A stretch of DNA of 64,000 nucleotides, from NCBI GenBank assembly GCA_039566865.1, contig CM076955.1:10679001-10743000 (forward strand), written 5' to 3'. Every line of letters begins with the position of its first letter. The stretch's first letter is position 1. Under the pieces are notes generated by a model, which did no database searches, was not told the origin of the DNA, and saw only the letters and a list, made by a program, of their open reading frames with translations. Below are positions 34,001 to 45,429 of the stretch, piece by piece. The position numbers and the translations under genes were made by a program. Origin of the DNA: Aurelia coerulea. Its lineage: Eukaryota; Cnidaria; Scyphozoa; Semaeostomeae; Ulmaridae.

Positions 34001-34842
34001 GGGGGGCTCTCTCTTTGATTACTTTCGTGCCTATTGAGAGAGCCCCTCCTTCTAAGTAATTCAATGCATACAGTTGATCTTTTTCCCACTTTTGCATATT
34101 CCTATAGTGCATTAATTTTCTGTATTTCAGCGTATTGATTTTCTGTAATAATTAAGTTCTATATGGTTTTGTTATTTGTTTGTACAGTTAGGAATATAAA
34201 CTGTAAGTAGTAGAATTTAATTTATATTAAACTGAAACCGCAAGTGCCACATCAGAGAACAACCACTGAAAAGCTCACTTTGCACTTTTCATCACACAAT
34301 CGTAAGATGTAACACAATATTGTCATGTAACATTGGGAGTACTCTACTTGTGAACTTAAGAAAACTGCTGTATACTAATAAAAAGTATGGCAAATACTAC
34401 AAACAGTTATATACTGCATGGTTTCTGTTGTCTATGTAAAATAATGGCAGAATTTCCCACCTGATAGGGATGAGAATGAAACATCACATTGTAAATAGAA
34501 AGACCTAAACTTGCAGAATAATTGGGCAGATTTGGACTTGCGTTCAATTTAAGTATTTCAAAGTATGAATTAGTCACTTTCTTTCCAGATGGACAAGTTG
34601 GTTTCTCAGTTGCAAGCCTGTTCATGCTCATTACTGGAGCAAAGACAATGCCACCCCTTGGGTTACCTGGTACTATAAATGTGTCATTTGTGCATGGCTG
34701 CAATGATGGATGCAGGTGCAGACCAAGTTCTTCCACCTGTGCTTTGGAACTGAGGCTGCCTGTTCACATTCAAACGTATGAAGATATGTTAGAGTTGCTT
34801 GGCTCAGCTGTCATGGAAGGTCGAGGTTTTGGAACCTTATAA
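28065..34842 (+). pseudogene. T2 HECT E3 ubiquitin-ligase-like gene (6 exons, several stops)
   Basis: Exons by eye: 28065-28308, 29414-30430, 31274-31521 (GC donor), 32293-32426, 33329-33609, 34589-34842. Exon 2 has a Zn-ribbon-like CPLCNKYFHKDVINQHANIC and then the HECT N-lobe start, IGEPAVDTGGPKREFF. Exon 3 continues with NCMAMVSQEYKFAGELMAMS. Exon 6 is the C-lobe, with the catalytic Cys in SSSTCALELRLP and the terminal GRGFGTL. HECT enzymes pass ubiquitin through this Cys to a substrate; similar proteins are annotated G2E3-like. Premature stops: three in exon 2 (~29522, ~29756, ~29827), one in exon 3 (~31441) and one in exon 5 (~33567), so the gene is dead although the active-site Cys survives. 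AATAAA overlaps the final stop. Confidence 0.75.
30600..31075 (+). other. Intron with degenerate GGGATTGGG repeats
   Basis: Within HECT intron 2. Loosely repeated phrases such as TGGGATTGGGGTATAC, TTCTGGGATTTGGGTTGAC and TTCTGGGATTGGGTTTAAA recur, ending near a C run at 31060. It looks like a decayed repeat; no coding evidence. Confidence 0.4.
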
Positions 34843-35702
34843 TAAAGGGATGCTTTTTTTACCAGAACATTGTTTTAGCTGATTACAATAAAGGTCTTGT
34901 GCACATTAACAATGGCATTTGTAACAATCTTGGGAATAAGTTTCGTTTCTTACAAATTCTTATTTTGAAAATGTAGTCTTCCATACAACTCAATAACATG
35001 TTGCAATGAAGGTCGCATAAGTTGGGTTCCAGAAACAGAAATCTAGAGACTGCAGTAGCAAGATTTTTCTCTTGTTTTATTGAACATTTATCCTTTTGAA
35101 AAATGGATCTGCTGGAAGGATAAGAACTCAAGAGATCTTGTTATGAAAATTCTTGAAAATTATTGAAAATTCTTTGGAACTCTTGTGATGGTAATATGTA
35201 CAAGACCCTGCAAAGTATTGTAAAAAAGGAACATGTAAGCCATAGTATTATTTTCATTGGATTAGTTCCCCCTTGATCTTCAGTACCTGCATTGCACACA
35301 TTCACATGCCAAGAATTCTTGAGATTTCTTACACAAGAAAACCATGTTAATTTGTGAAAGACCTTTACTTTTAAAGGTAAGTACTGTAAGGTTTTTCTCC
35401 GAAATTTCATGTCTAAGGTTAAGGGTGCAGCCAGTATGGTATTCTAAAGAATGCATACAGTTGACTTACTGTAGATAGAGTTTCCTCCTAAACAATATTT
35501 TCACCTAATTAGAAAGACCTCTCCTTACAATTGGTAAATGGAAGGAAGTTAAAGAGACAACTTCAATAGCCAAATTACAAATTAAAAGAAGCAGGTGACC
35601 TCAGGGACATACAGTATACTGTACATTAATGTGTTGATCTGACTTGTAAAAAGTCTTTCCTATTTAGGTGATAAAGGTGAAACACTGTAAAAGCATTACC
35701 AA

Positions 35703-38700
35703 TCAATTGACAAGCTGGGCCCTGTCTGCAAGAATCATTGCTATTGACTCTTTGCAAGAGCAATACAAGTTGATTTCAAAATTGTTGTCATTGGACAATG
35801 GATCAATCAAGTGCACAAGAAGGGTATACTCTCGCTGCTCTATCTCTATGGAGGATCTAGGCAAGACCACATTGTTGTTAGTTTGGAGATCTGGATATGG
35901 TCCATTGTCATCAACTCCATATTCGTACCAGTTTGTGTCAGTCCTGTCAAGAAGGTCTTCAACAGATAATCCATCAGAGGACATGTACCTATAGAATCCA
36001 TCAGTCCATAGTTGCAGTGGAGACATATTTATCTCACTGGATAATGGGTGAAAATTCCACTGTGAAGCCATCTCAGACAGTGCCACATTTATCCTAGGGA
36101 GGTATACATAATGCCAAGCATATAAGTGTAGTTCATTGTCTCTCTCCAAATGAAAACTGTTTTCCAAAAAGAAGAAGATATTTCTGAAATGGTCTAAAAC
36201 ACATCTTGATACATCAACCCGCAAGCGCTCAATCCGCTGGTTATGGACTGAGAGACCGGTAAGCACTGGATTACACTCTACCCCAAAATGCTGGAGCATC
36301 CAACGAGCTGTAGCAATGTTCTCAGTGCCATGGTCTGTTCTGATTCGCAAAGGTACTCTGAATGTTTCAGTAGCCCCAAGAAACTGTTGCAGTACTGTCT
36401 CTGCTCTGTTGTTATTTGAGCATCTGAGGAAAGTGATTGCCCTTGAAAAACCATCAACTGCACCATGTATCACCATTCTCCAATGGATAAGCTTATGGTT
36501 GCAATCGATATGCCTACAAATAAAATTGTATAGTATTTTATGTTTCACACCCTCCCAGACCGTTTAGCTTGTGCTTGGACTTCATGTACAGGTTCACATG
36601 AAGTAAAATTTGCAAATTGTGATTACAGAACTGAGTCACATTATTCTTAATCAGTGAATGGAAAGATGAAATGGATGGCTTCTACTCTTATGCCCTCAGT
36701 ACATCTTACCTACAGGGTGTCCCAAAAATGTATACAGATTTGGTTGACTCCAGTGATGTGAATTTAGCTTTAATCAATGGCTAATCACTGTCAAAATGTT
36801 CCTCCTCGATAGTTAACTTGAACAAAGATACCTCATTTGTTGGTATTAGTGCTTTGAGAGCAGAAATATCAATTTTGAAAGCTCAAATTTGCGTCCACTT
36901 GCAAACCAGAGCTTGAACCAGATCAAAATTAAGAGTTCAAATTAATGAAAATTAAGAAACTTTCAAATGGGTGACTGGGGGTGACTTCTGGAAAACAGAA
37001 TAACACAAGATCTAATATTGTTCAAACTTTATCAAGGCTCTCGTTGATTTATACGCTGTTCCCTAAGAAATTGCTTAGGCCAAAAGGCTAAAGCTCTGGT
37101 TTGCCAGAAGAGGCAAATTTGAGCTTTCAAGATTAACAGGTCTGCTCTCAAAGCACAAATACCAATAAACGAGGTATCTGTGTTCAAGTTAACTGTTGAA
37201 GAACATTGTGAGAGTGATTAGCCATTGATTAAAGCTAAATTCACAGAGCTAGAGTCAACCAAATCTGTATACATTTTTTGGGACACCCGGTATATATCTT
37301 TTATAAGTAACTTTTTGCCAGAGTTGGCAGCAGATTGCTTAAAATTGTAAGCATATCCAAACCAAAAGATGCCTGAAAGGGGTCTGAAACCAGGTACAAT
37401 GCCATCAGAAGAAAAAACTGAGGCCAAAAAGGCAAGCTTGACTTTCACAGCCCTTTTTATTAAAAAAGTGGAAATATTATCAGCAAACAGTTAGGGGGCT
37501 GGGGCCCTCCACCCCCTCCCCCCACTTCTGACTGACATGGTCTTTGAAAAATAAACGTTCAAACCTCAGATTTATGATCTAAAGCTACATTTTGATTCTT
37601 AGAAACTATTTTATCTGAGGTATCAATCTCATTTTAATCATTAGAATGTTGGTTTGCAATTTTGTTCATTATTGTGTTTGTTTTGTTGACAGTAATTCTT
37701 TCAGTGATTACGACTTCGATTGATGACATTTTAGCTTCAGTATTCCCATATTCGGCAACATGAACCGCAGTTTTTTAGAATTACAGTATACTGTATTGTA
37801 AACATTTATGGATGAATGAAACGGATAGTTGCAAATAGAGCCTTACTGAATTTCTTATACATGCTACCGTAAAACTAACAATGATCTTTCTCCGATTCTT
37901 ATCTTGTAATCATGTCAGACAAATTTTTATCCTTTTTATAAGTTTCACAGGTATTTGTAATGAGGATTGTCTGTATAAAGAGATTTTGTGGTGCCTCACG
38001 TGATGAAGTTCAATTCATCTAACATGTTATTGTTGGATGGCATGTTGGCAATACATCAAATAGTGCTTCAATGTTTTCCAAAATGCATCGAGAACGATAC
38101 TGCAAAGTATGAGCTCAGCACTATTCTGAAAATCAAATTGACAATAATATGAAATTCAACGAGGCCAAATTTCAAGAAAAACATACCATAGGGCATTAGG
38201 GCATGGCACACTGTATGATCTTCGGATGATACGTCTTGTGAGGCGTCTTACTGCACGTCCTATTGGATCAACCCGTCCAATTGAATCCCGTATTCGCCAG
38301 CGTTGTATTTGTATTCCTTGTGACCGTAGGGCCCCAATAATCATGCGCTCGCCAGAGTTTGGATGGGTAGCAGTTATACGACCTACAATAGCATCTAACT
38401 CATCATCAGTCATGTGTGAAAATCTTTGAACAGTACCAGTTAAACTCAATTGTCTCCGCCGTCTCAACAGGGTTGATTCACTTATGCCTAAGATATTCAA
38501 AATTCTCCTGTAAGTGAAACCAAGCTGTGTTAGGCCTACCAACTGCTCCTCGGAAACTGTTATAGTAGGCCTTCCTCTGCCCTGTCTTTCTCTTCTGTGG
38601 TCCGACTCCCGCCCCGGAATATCTTCTTCTAAGTGGTCTTCTTCCTCTCTACGGTTCTGCTCGTTTGTGCTACAGAAATGGAAAAGAATGCCGTACGTTC

Positions 38701-38956
38701 TTTGTAGGAGGGAGGATTTCTCAATCTCTACTTGTGACAGTTGACTTGACAAGCCCCTCAAAATGACCTGCACAGCTATCAAACAATCGTTAGCGCGATT
38801 GACGGTCTCTTCTTCTGCAGCGACGAGTCCCATTTGGCTTTCAACCTGACGTATTGATTCTAGTAAATTTTCCAATTCAAACGTCTCGATTAATTCCATC
38901 AAATGATCAGGATCGAAGCAACTTGTGCCAAGACAGGAACTTAGCAGTAGAAGCAT
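35703..38956 (-). CDS. T2 IS3-like DDE integrase/transposase (2 exons, 526 aa)
   Basis: Minus-strand exons 38956-38187 and 36513-35703; GT-AG junction within a TGG codon, total 1581 nt with no stop. The N-terminus has a helical/coiled segment, an acidic-basic linker (RERQGRGRP) and helix-turn-helix-like LGFTYRRILNILGISESTLL. The integrase core is WHIDCNHK (Asp 260), IRTDHGTEN (Asp 317) and SVHNQRIERLRV (Glu 352). The second Asp and Glu are 34 residues apart, close to the D-35-E spacing of IS3 transposases and retroviral integrases. A conserved tail region follows (LHLYAWHYVYLPRINVALS, WNFHPLSSE). Presumed role: cutting and joining T2 ends in the nucleus. The intron hosts a TA-flanked MITE. 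Apparently intact, unlike its HECT neighbour. Confidence 0.85.
36713..37290. mobile_element. TA-flanked MITE in the integrase intron
   Basis: Inverted ends C(A/C)GGGTGTCCCAAAAAATG then TATACAGATTTGGTTGACTC, bordered by TA (36711-36712 and 37291-37292). The arms extend well inward (GAGCTTTCAA/TTGAAAGCTC and others). Non-coding. Confidence 0.85.
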
Positions 38957-39009
38957 GATCAGTTAATGCGCCATTTTGATTATGATTGTCAAGCACGAAG
39001 CTTTACTGC

Positions 39010-39078
39010 AGCAAGATGGCTTTGGAATCGAGGCTGGCCTGGTCGAAGGGGGTTCCCTTGTCTTCATGACAGTTTGGC

Positions 39079-39111
<33 letters not shown>

Positions 39112-39655
39112 CAGTTGCGCCATAAAATACTTGATGCGCGTTGGTAAAAAAATAAAACTGGGTACTTGCTGCCATAAAGAATTTCTGATTGACTAGAGTG
39201 TGCACGGTGAAAAAATTTTGAATTAGAGAAAGTAACTTCTATAAATTTATTCTCCGATCGACCAAGTACACAGTGTGCATAAATTCTGGGAGAAAGTACA
39301 TGTTATGAATCTAGTTTGCATATCGATTATAGAGCCCATAACTTTTGCGAATTCGAAAGAAGTATCATGAAAATTTTTGCCGGTTATAAGTGCATGGTTT
39401 ATCTATTATTGTGAAGGAAGTGTATACAAATATTTTGTAAATTTGAAAGCAAGTATCATGACAAATTTTTCAAGATGATAAATTCATAGTCTATCCTATT
39501 ATTGTGAAGGAACGCATGCAAATATTTTGTAAGTTTTAAAGTAAGTGTAAGACATTTACTTATTTTACACATCAAAGATGTACATCATAAATGTTTATGG
39601 GAGGAAGTACATAGTATTTTCAATGAAGTATTTTTGACGTGTTCGGCACCCCATA
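39010..39655 (-). repeat. T2 right terminal inverted repeat
   Basis: Reverse complement of 27396-28017. The ATTG tetranucleotide run at ~39082-39109 has about seven units against about four on the left, accounting for part of the length difference. Confidence 0.85.
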
Positions 39656-40131
39656 CAGTAACTAACACTGAAACACATACAGTGCTATGGGACATGGCAG
39701 TGCATACAGACAGACATATAGGTGCGAACAGACCTGATATCATAATCAAGGACAAAGTGAATTCAACTTTCAAGCTGATAGACATGACTGTACCATGTGA
39801 TAAAAATGTTTCCATCAAAGAAATGGAAAAGAAAAGCAAATATCAAGATCTGGAAATTGAGATACAAAGGATGTGGAAAATGAAAACGGAAGTAATACCC
39901 ATTGTGATAGGGGCACTCGGTACCATCAGAAAAGGAATGGAAGATAACATCAGAAGCGTCTCAGAAAATATGAATATTCAGACGGTCCAAAAGACATGCT
40001 TACTAGGAACTGCAAGGATCCTTCGTAAAATACTTAGCATCTGAACTTCAGGACATGACATGCCTTAGGTGTATTGTTTACACCCGGCCAAAGAAAAAGC
40101 AACCGGTATGAACTGTGACATTTAGCACCAC
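39656..40131 (+). pseudogene. Dong/R4-like LINE endonuclease region, interrupted copy (3' piece)
   Basis: Resumes the LINE cut at 27395: TVLWDMAVHTDRHIGANRPD, then FKLIDMTVPCDKNVSIKEME (endonuclease P-D and D), KYQDLEIEIQRMWKMK, PIVIGALGTIRKGMED and LLGTARILRKILSI, stop at 40044. The UTR contains CGGCCAAAGAAAAAGCAA, shared with 25732-25779, and ends in AAT repeats at 40132. Confidence 0.85.
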
Positions 40132-42383
40132 GTATAATAATAATAATAATAATAATCAAACATCATGTATCATTTTAATCAAAAATCCATTAAAATACAA
40201 GCTAAGAGTTAAAAACCATTACAGCAATCTCAAATCTGGCAAGCTGCACTGGAACGTACAAAGGCTAAAATATACTAGTTAAAAATAAAACGAAATAAAA
40301 GAATAACAACATGAATTCATACAAACCTATTTTTGCATTTTACTACATAGCACAAAAGATTTACCATGAAAGCAGTTCAGTCTCTGGCCAATCACTGTCC
40401 TTTTTACAAAACAAAAAGTATGTGCACCTTATACAAACATTTATTAGTTTCTTAACAATATAATCCTCTGCACTCTTTGACAGACCGATTTCTTGCAGCA
40501 TAGTCTTCAGATTTTGACTTTCTTTTCCAATTATTCCTACGGCTCCTAATGATAGATTTATAAAGTGAACGTTGTTATACTTATTTTGTCCACGACTTCC
40601 TCGTAAATTCTCAATCAGATCTGCATATTTTTGTTCCTTCCTCTCAGCATTCTTGGAGATATTGGTTTCAAATCCAACAGTTAGTTCCAGTATGTATAGC
40701 AAATTTCCTTTGATTACCACTATGTCAGGTCGCAATTCATCACCAGTTATTACCGAAGGTGATGGGTATCCATCTAAATCAGCGTAAACAGTTACATTTC
40801 CTATCACTTTCAGATAATCAGCCAGGTTCTTAAGAATAGAATCATGTCTCCATGTGTATCTCCCCTCATTCAAATGAGCGGCACATCCACCAATTACGTG
40901 ACCTAGTGTTTGTGGAGCACTACATACACTGCATTGAGCACTAGCTGATTTTTTCCAAGTAAACATATTTTTATTCGTGGCTAGTGTATTGTTTAAATAC
41001 CGTATACAAAAGTTGAATATGTTTCTTGGCATTTTGTCAAATGTTGACAGCCAATGTCCCTTGTAAGCTGGCATCACTGCATCCCAAATTGCGCGAATGA
41101 TGAAACCCTGCGACGTAAGTTTGGTCATTATGTGATCAGTTGTGGCTGCTCTCATGTCTTTGAGAACCTCTCGAGTGGTCTTGTACTGGTCATATTGAAC
41201 GTTAGTACCATAGCTAGAAGCTTCATGAATATGCCGAATATCCTCATTGACTGAATTTTTTAGGCAGTTTCTTATTGTTGCTTGACATTGGGTGAATTTT
41301 ATTGAGACAGGTATGATGTTTAGCCCAAATTTACTTTTTGGTAAGCTAATTATGTCCATTGTTCCAGATATTGGAATTTCGAGCCAATCACGGATATATT
41401 GGTTACACAAGCTATCTAGTGATTGTATAACCCACGTTTTTGACAGATCAGCAACTGTCAGGTGCCACGACAGTTTTGGCAGCAAGTATCTGGAGTAAAG
41501 AGCAATCTTATTTTTTGGATGCAGGGGGAGACTGTTGATTTGCTGCATGATATCCCGAGTTAGTCCAATTAACTTGTCTTTGTGGCTCTTATTGTCCATT
41601 TCATAATTGAAAGAGCGACCCAAATAAACAAAATCTTCGCCTTGTCCAACGGCTGGGATCAAGTCATTGTTGACGTACAACTTTGTGGGGACTTGTTTTG
41701 CATTTGAACCAACCTTTTCCATTCCAAAGGCCTTGCATTTATCGACTCTTATCAGCATATCTGCCCAGGAACACCACCTCGTGAAAGCATTTAGCAGCAC
41801 TTGATTTTCACTCTGCTGGCCGGAAATGACTGCAGCATCGTCTGCAAACTGATACCAGTGACGGGGCTGGAAATATTTGCTGAACTGGTAACCCAGTTGT
41901 CGGTAGCTTGCACTTTTTACATGTTGGATGAAGGTGTTTATTATCAGGTTGAATAAAAGTGGACTCAGACAGTCTCCTTGTAGGACCCCTTTACCAACAT
42001 GTATATAATCTGTTCTGTAGGAATCAGTTGTAATACAGGTAAAGAAGTTAGTATAAAGTTGCTGAATCAAACTATTAGTTTCATTAGGAAGATGGTGATA
42101 CTCTAATACTGTTTTTATCAAACTGTGATGTACTTCGCCGAATGCATTTCTTAAATCGAGCAATGTAACTGTCAAAAATCTTTGCTTTTTACGGGCGTGG
42201 TTGATCAGGTGCGCGAGGTGATATGTGTGTTCAAAGGTCCCTGACATTTTGGGGACAAAACCCTTCTGAATTTCTGACTCTATATAATTGTTATCCTTCA
42301 GGAATTCGTAGATTCTGTTTCTAAGAAATGATGTAAATATTTTCAAGGGAACTGTTTCCAACGTGATAGGCCTGAAGTTTAAG

Positions 42384-42452
<69 letters not shown>
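40132..42452 (-). mobile_element. R2-like LINE, 5'-truncated, in (AAT)n
   Basis: Minus-strand LINE bounded by AAT tracts at 40132-40156 (3' tail side) and 42386-42452 (truncated 5' side). It has one long open frame and a ~200-bp 3' UTR. It differs in sequence from the plus-strand Dong/R4-like copies, so a second lineage uses the same microsatellite target. Confidence 0.8.
40361..42385 (-). CDS. R2-like LINE RT-REL endonuclease, 5'-truncated but open
   Basis: A 666-codon frame from ATG 42361, open eight codons further upstream (NFRPITLE, RT motif 2) to the microsatellite, so the N-terminus and RT motif 1 are lost. RT: LLDLRNAFGEVH (Asp 69, motif A), [13 protein letters not shown] (motif B), YQFADDAAVI (residues 170-179, motif C). 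C-terminal zinc knuckle CSVCSAPQTLGHVIGGC (Cys 477, Cys 480, His 488, Cys 493; C-x2-C-x7-H-x4-C), then ELRPDIVVIKGNLLYILEL with the PD...E endonuclease residues at 545-559. No internal stops or frameshifts, suggesting a recent insertion. As truncated it cannot encode a complete element. Confidence 0.85.
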
Positions 42453-42453
<1 letters not shown>

Positions 42454-43459
42454 GAAGGAGGTAGAGGACTTATTTCGATAGAAGATTGTGTTGATATCGC
42501 AGAGCTGAGTCTCAAGGAATATGTAATGAAAAGCAAAGAGAAACTGATATCTGCAGCCAGAGGAAGCGTAACAGAAGAGGTAGAAAGTGCGGAATCTTAA
42601 AAGAAAAGACGAAAAGAAGAGAGAGGAACAAATATCTGGGGAAAGGAACTTCACGGGCAGCATTTTAGACAGATGAAAGACGTAGGAGCAAAGGAGTCGT
42701 GGACGTGGCTACAGAAGGGAGAACTAAAGAAAGAAACCGAAGGAATGACAATGGCTGCACAGTCACAGTCCCTCAGAACGAATGCCATAAAAGCAAGGAT
42801 TGATAAAAGCAGGGAAGATGCAAAATGCAGGATGTGCAGTGAAAAGGATGAAACAATCCACCACATTGTAAGCGGATGTAGCAATCTTGCGCAAAAAGAA
42901 TACAAACGCCGACATGACTGCGTAGCCAGAGCACTCCACTGGGATATTTTACGTCAGCGAGGGTTTGAAATTAGTGACAAGTGGTACCAACATCAACCTG
43001 AGAGCGTTGTTGAAAATGAACACTTCAAAGTATTATGGGACTTTACAGTACAGACGGATCTTGAAATACATGCGAGAAGGCCAGACATCATAATAGTGGA
43101 TAAAAATTTGAATGAAACGATCATAATAGACGTAGCCATACCAGTTGATGTGAACATAAGAAACAAGGAACAGGAAAAGATCACAAAGTACCAAGATCTA
43201 GCCAGAGAAATCAGAAAGATTTGGAATGTGTCAACCAAGGTCATCCCAATTGTCATAGGTGCCCTTGGCACTGTAACAGGCAGACTTGAACAGTACCTGA
43301 AGGAAATAGGTGTAACAACAAGAATTGAGTTAATCCAGAAGTCAACCCTTCTAGGCACGGCGAGAATCATCAGACAGGTTCTTGATATCTAAGGACACTA
43401 GATGTGACCCGATATCTTGGACAGTAATTCCAAATGTTAATTCATTTGTGCGTAACATT
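42453..43459 (+). mobile_element. Dong/R4-like LINE, 5'-truncated copy
   Basis: Starts immediately after the AAT tract with coding sequence GGRGLISIEDCVDIAELSL, has one stop at ~42598, and contains the open endonuclease frame described separately. A UTR leads to AAT repeats at 43460-43491. Plus strand, head-to-head with the R2-like copy across the shared microsatellite. Confidence 0.8.
42673..43392 (+). CDS. LINE zinc knuckle-REL endonuclease fragment (239 aa, open)
   Basis: Best preserved endonuclease region of the Dong/R4-like copies here. Zinc knuckle CRMCSEKDETIHHIVSGC (Cys 52, Cys 55, His 64, Cys 69), YKRRHDCVARALHWD, LLWDF equivalent VLWDFTVQTD, then ARRPDIIIVDKNLNETIIID with the catalytic P-D and D, YQDLAREIRKIWN, VIPIVIGALGTVTGRLEQYL and terminal LLGTARIIRQVLDI. 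It nicks target DNA for reverse transcription in intact elements. Upstream in-frame stop, so this is the C-terminal part of a truncated polyprotein. Confidence 0.8.
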   Translation: MKDVGAKESWTWLQKGELKKETEGMTMAAQSQSLRTNAIKARIDKSREDAKCRMCSEKDETIHHIVSGCSNLAQKEYKRRHDCVARALHWDILRQRGFEISDKWYQHQPESVVENEHFKVLWDFTVQTDLEIHARRPDIIIVDKNLNETIIIDVAIPVDVNIRNKEQEKITKYQDLAREIRKIWNVSTKVIPIVIGALGTVTGRLEQYLKEIGVTTRIELIQKSTLLGTARIIRQVLDI

Positions 43460-43460
43460 C

Positions 43461-43491
<31 letters not shown>

Positions 43492-43492
<1 letters not shown>

Positions 43493-44577
43493 CTTCAAAG
43501 CCGTACAGTCGAGCGCAATTGGGCGAGAATCTTTTTGTGGATTAAAATTGTGGTGGTTTTTGCCATGTCTTGAATTGTCTTTGCCCTCCACGCCAGCAAA
43601 ATAGTTCTGTTAAATACAACCTTAGATAATGTGAACGTTTAAGATCGATAAACGTGATTTGATCCAGGAGACATGGAGACTCAGATGTTCTGAGTTTGTT
43701 AGATTAACCGAAAACAGTTTCGTTCAGAAAGCTTACACCTACTGTTTAATACAAAACAGAAATAAAATCATACATTGGGATAAAGACCCTTCTCTCTCTC
43801 CAAGCACCATACAAAACTGTCAAGACAAGCAGCAAATGCCATAAATGTATGCCAATTGTCGTCCACCATCTACAAAGAAAAACAACTTTATACGAACATA
43901 ATTGTAAATCGAATAATGCATCAAAAGGTCAATAAAACGTTAATATGGATCGAGACGAAAATTGTTTTCTTATATAAGTAAGGTAAAATATCAGTTAAGT
44001 TGTCACTACATGGGGAGACCGGGGTCAGTTGTAAAACGTGGGTCAGTTGTAACAATCACTTTCACGTGTAGCAAAAAAATAAGAATCCAATGTTTGCACA
44101 GAACCATGCCCCTTATACATGAATACAGGGATGTTCATCCAGTTTCCAGGACTGTGGAGAGCTAAGATTGTTTTAGACACATGTGGATAATCCCCGAAAT
44201 ATATTCATTAAAATATATTCAGGCCTCAGAACGGTTTCAATAAGTTGTTGTTAAGAACCTGCTCTCTTTTGTAATTTGTTTTTCATACATTAGTTTTGCA
44301 ATGTAATGTTAATTTTGAATCTCTATGTTGAATGTTATGGTCGCAGTGTTGCTTTGTATTTCTACGCTCCTTGTGGCATCGTCTTGTAATCTATGTTTGT
44401 TGTTTCTAAATCTTATGGGAATACGGTCTATAAAAAAAAGAAAAAAAACTAATCCCGAGCGTCCGTAGCACGTTTTACAAGTTCTCTCTATTTCTCAAAT
44501 CCGATATTGCTCTTGTTACCTCCGTAATAATACGATCCTAACTTTTTCTGCACCCAAGCAAATGGCAAAACCTACTG
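43492..44577. other. Unassigned spacer
   Basis: No convincing coding frame. Small features only: a repeated GGGTCAGTTGTAA phrase near 44010-44050 and a purine run at 44434-44450. Possible old repeat or host intergenic sequence. Confidence 0.4.
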
Positions 44578-45429
44578 CTTATACCCCTTTCACACTGACC
44601 GTTAAACCGGGGTTAATGTAGTTTAAATTAAACCAGTTTTGCTAAAATCCCGTTCACACAGAGCAAAAACTGTATTTAATCTAACATCGCCTAATTTAAA
44701 CCAGTTTAATTTAACCCATCTTTCAAGCTGGTTTAATGTAATCTTTCTAAAAAATTTAAAAATGGCGGACAAACCATCCACAGCAAAAAGCAAAAAGAAA
44801 CGAAAAAAATGCTTCAGACATGGGGACAGCCGAACTTCCAAGACCGTCTGAAGTCTTGCACCAGAAAAAAAGCCAATATGGGAAGAAATTGCAATATTTG
44901 TTAGAGCAGAAGGGTTCGAGGACCGGGATGGAGAGCAATGCCAGACGAGGGTCAAGACTCTAACAACCGCTTATAGAAAATTTATCGATGGAAAACGGCA
45001 GACGGGAATGCAAAGGACCAAAAAGCCACCATGTTTTGAAACTTTAGATTTTATCCTTGGAGACAAGCCAACGTCAACACCACGCAGTTTAGTTAGATCC
45101 TTGCCGTTTTCTGCTGGATAATGGAGCCTCAGAGACGACAACAACTATGGGCCTAATTTCTCCAATCAAAACCATTGATACTAGCAGTTCTTTGGAGGCT
45201 TCAACTTCAATGATAGATATCAGCTTTGAAGAGTGTACAGTTCAGGATACACACCAAAATGTTTTATCAAATATTGATAACACAGTCGGAAACATTCCCG
45301 TTACCCAATCCATGGCACCCATGGCAATGTCTTCAAAAAATCAGCAAGCGCTATGCAATTCAGCTGAACATTCAAAATATGAATGCAAGGAGCTCTATTT
45401 CAGTAAAACGAATAAAAAAAGAAAGCTTA

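Larger units (their letters stand above)
27396..39655. mobile_element. T2: 12.3-kb IS3EU-like transposon with integrase and HECT genes
   Basis: Inverted repeats of ~620-650 bp with ends TATGGGGTGCCGAACACG. Flanks are CAGTAGC (27389-27395) and CAGTAAC (39656-39662), a 7-bp target duplication with one mismatch or a shorter perfect one. Inside are a HECT E3-ligase-like gene (+, decayed) and an IS3-like DDE integrase (-, intact), converging with tails at 34842 and 35703. The integrase type and end structure recall the eukaryotic IS3-like group (IS3EU), named from memory. T2 sits inside a LINE. Confidence 0.8.
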
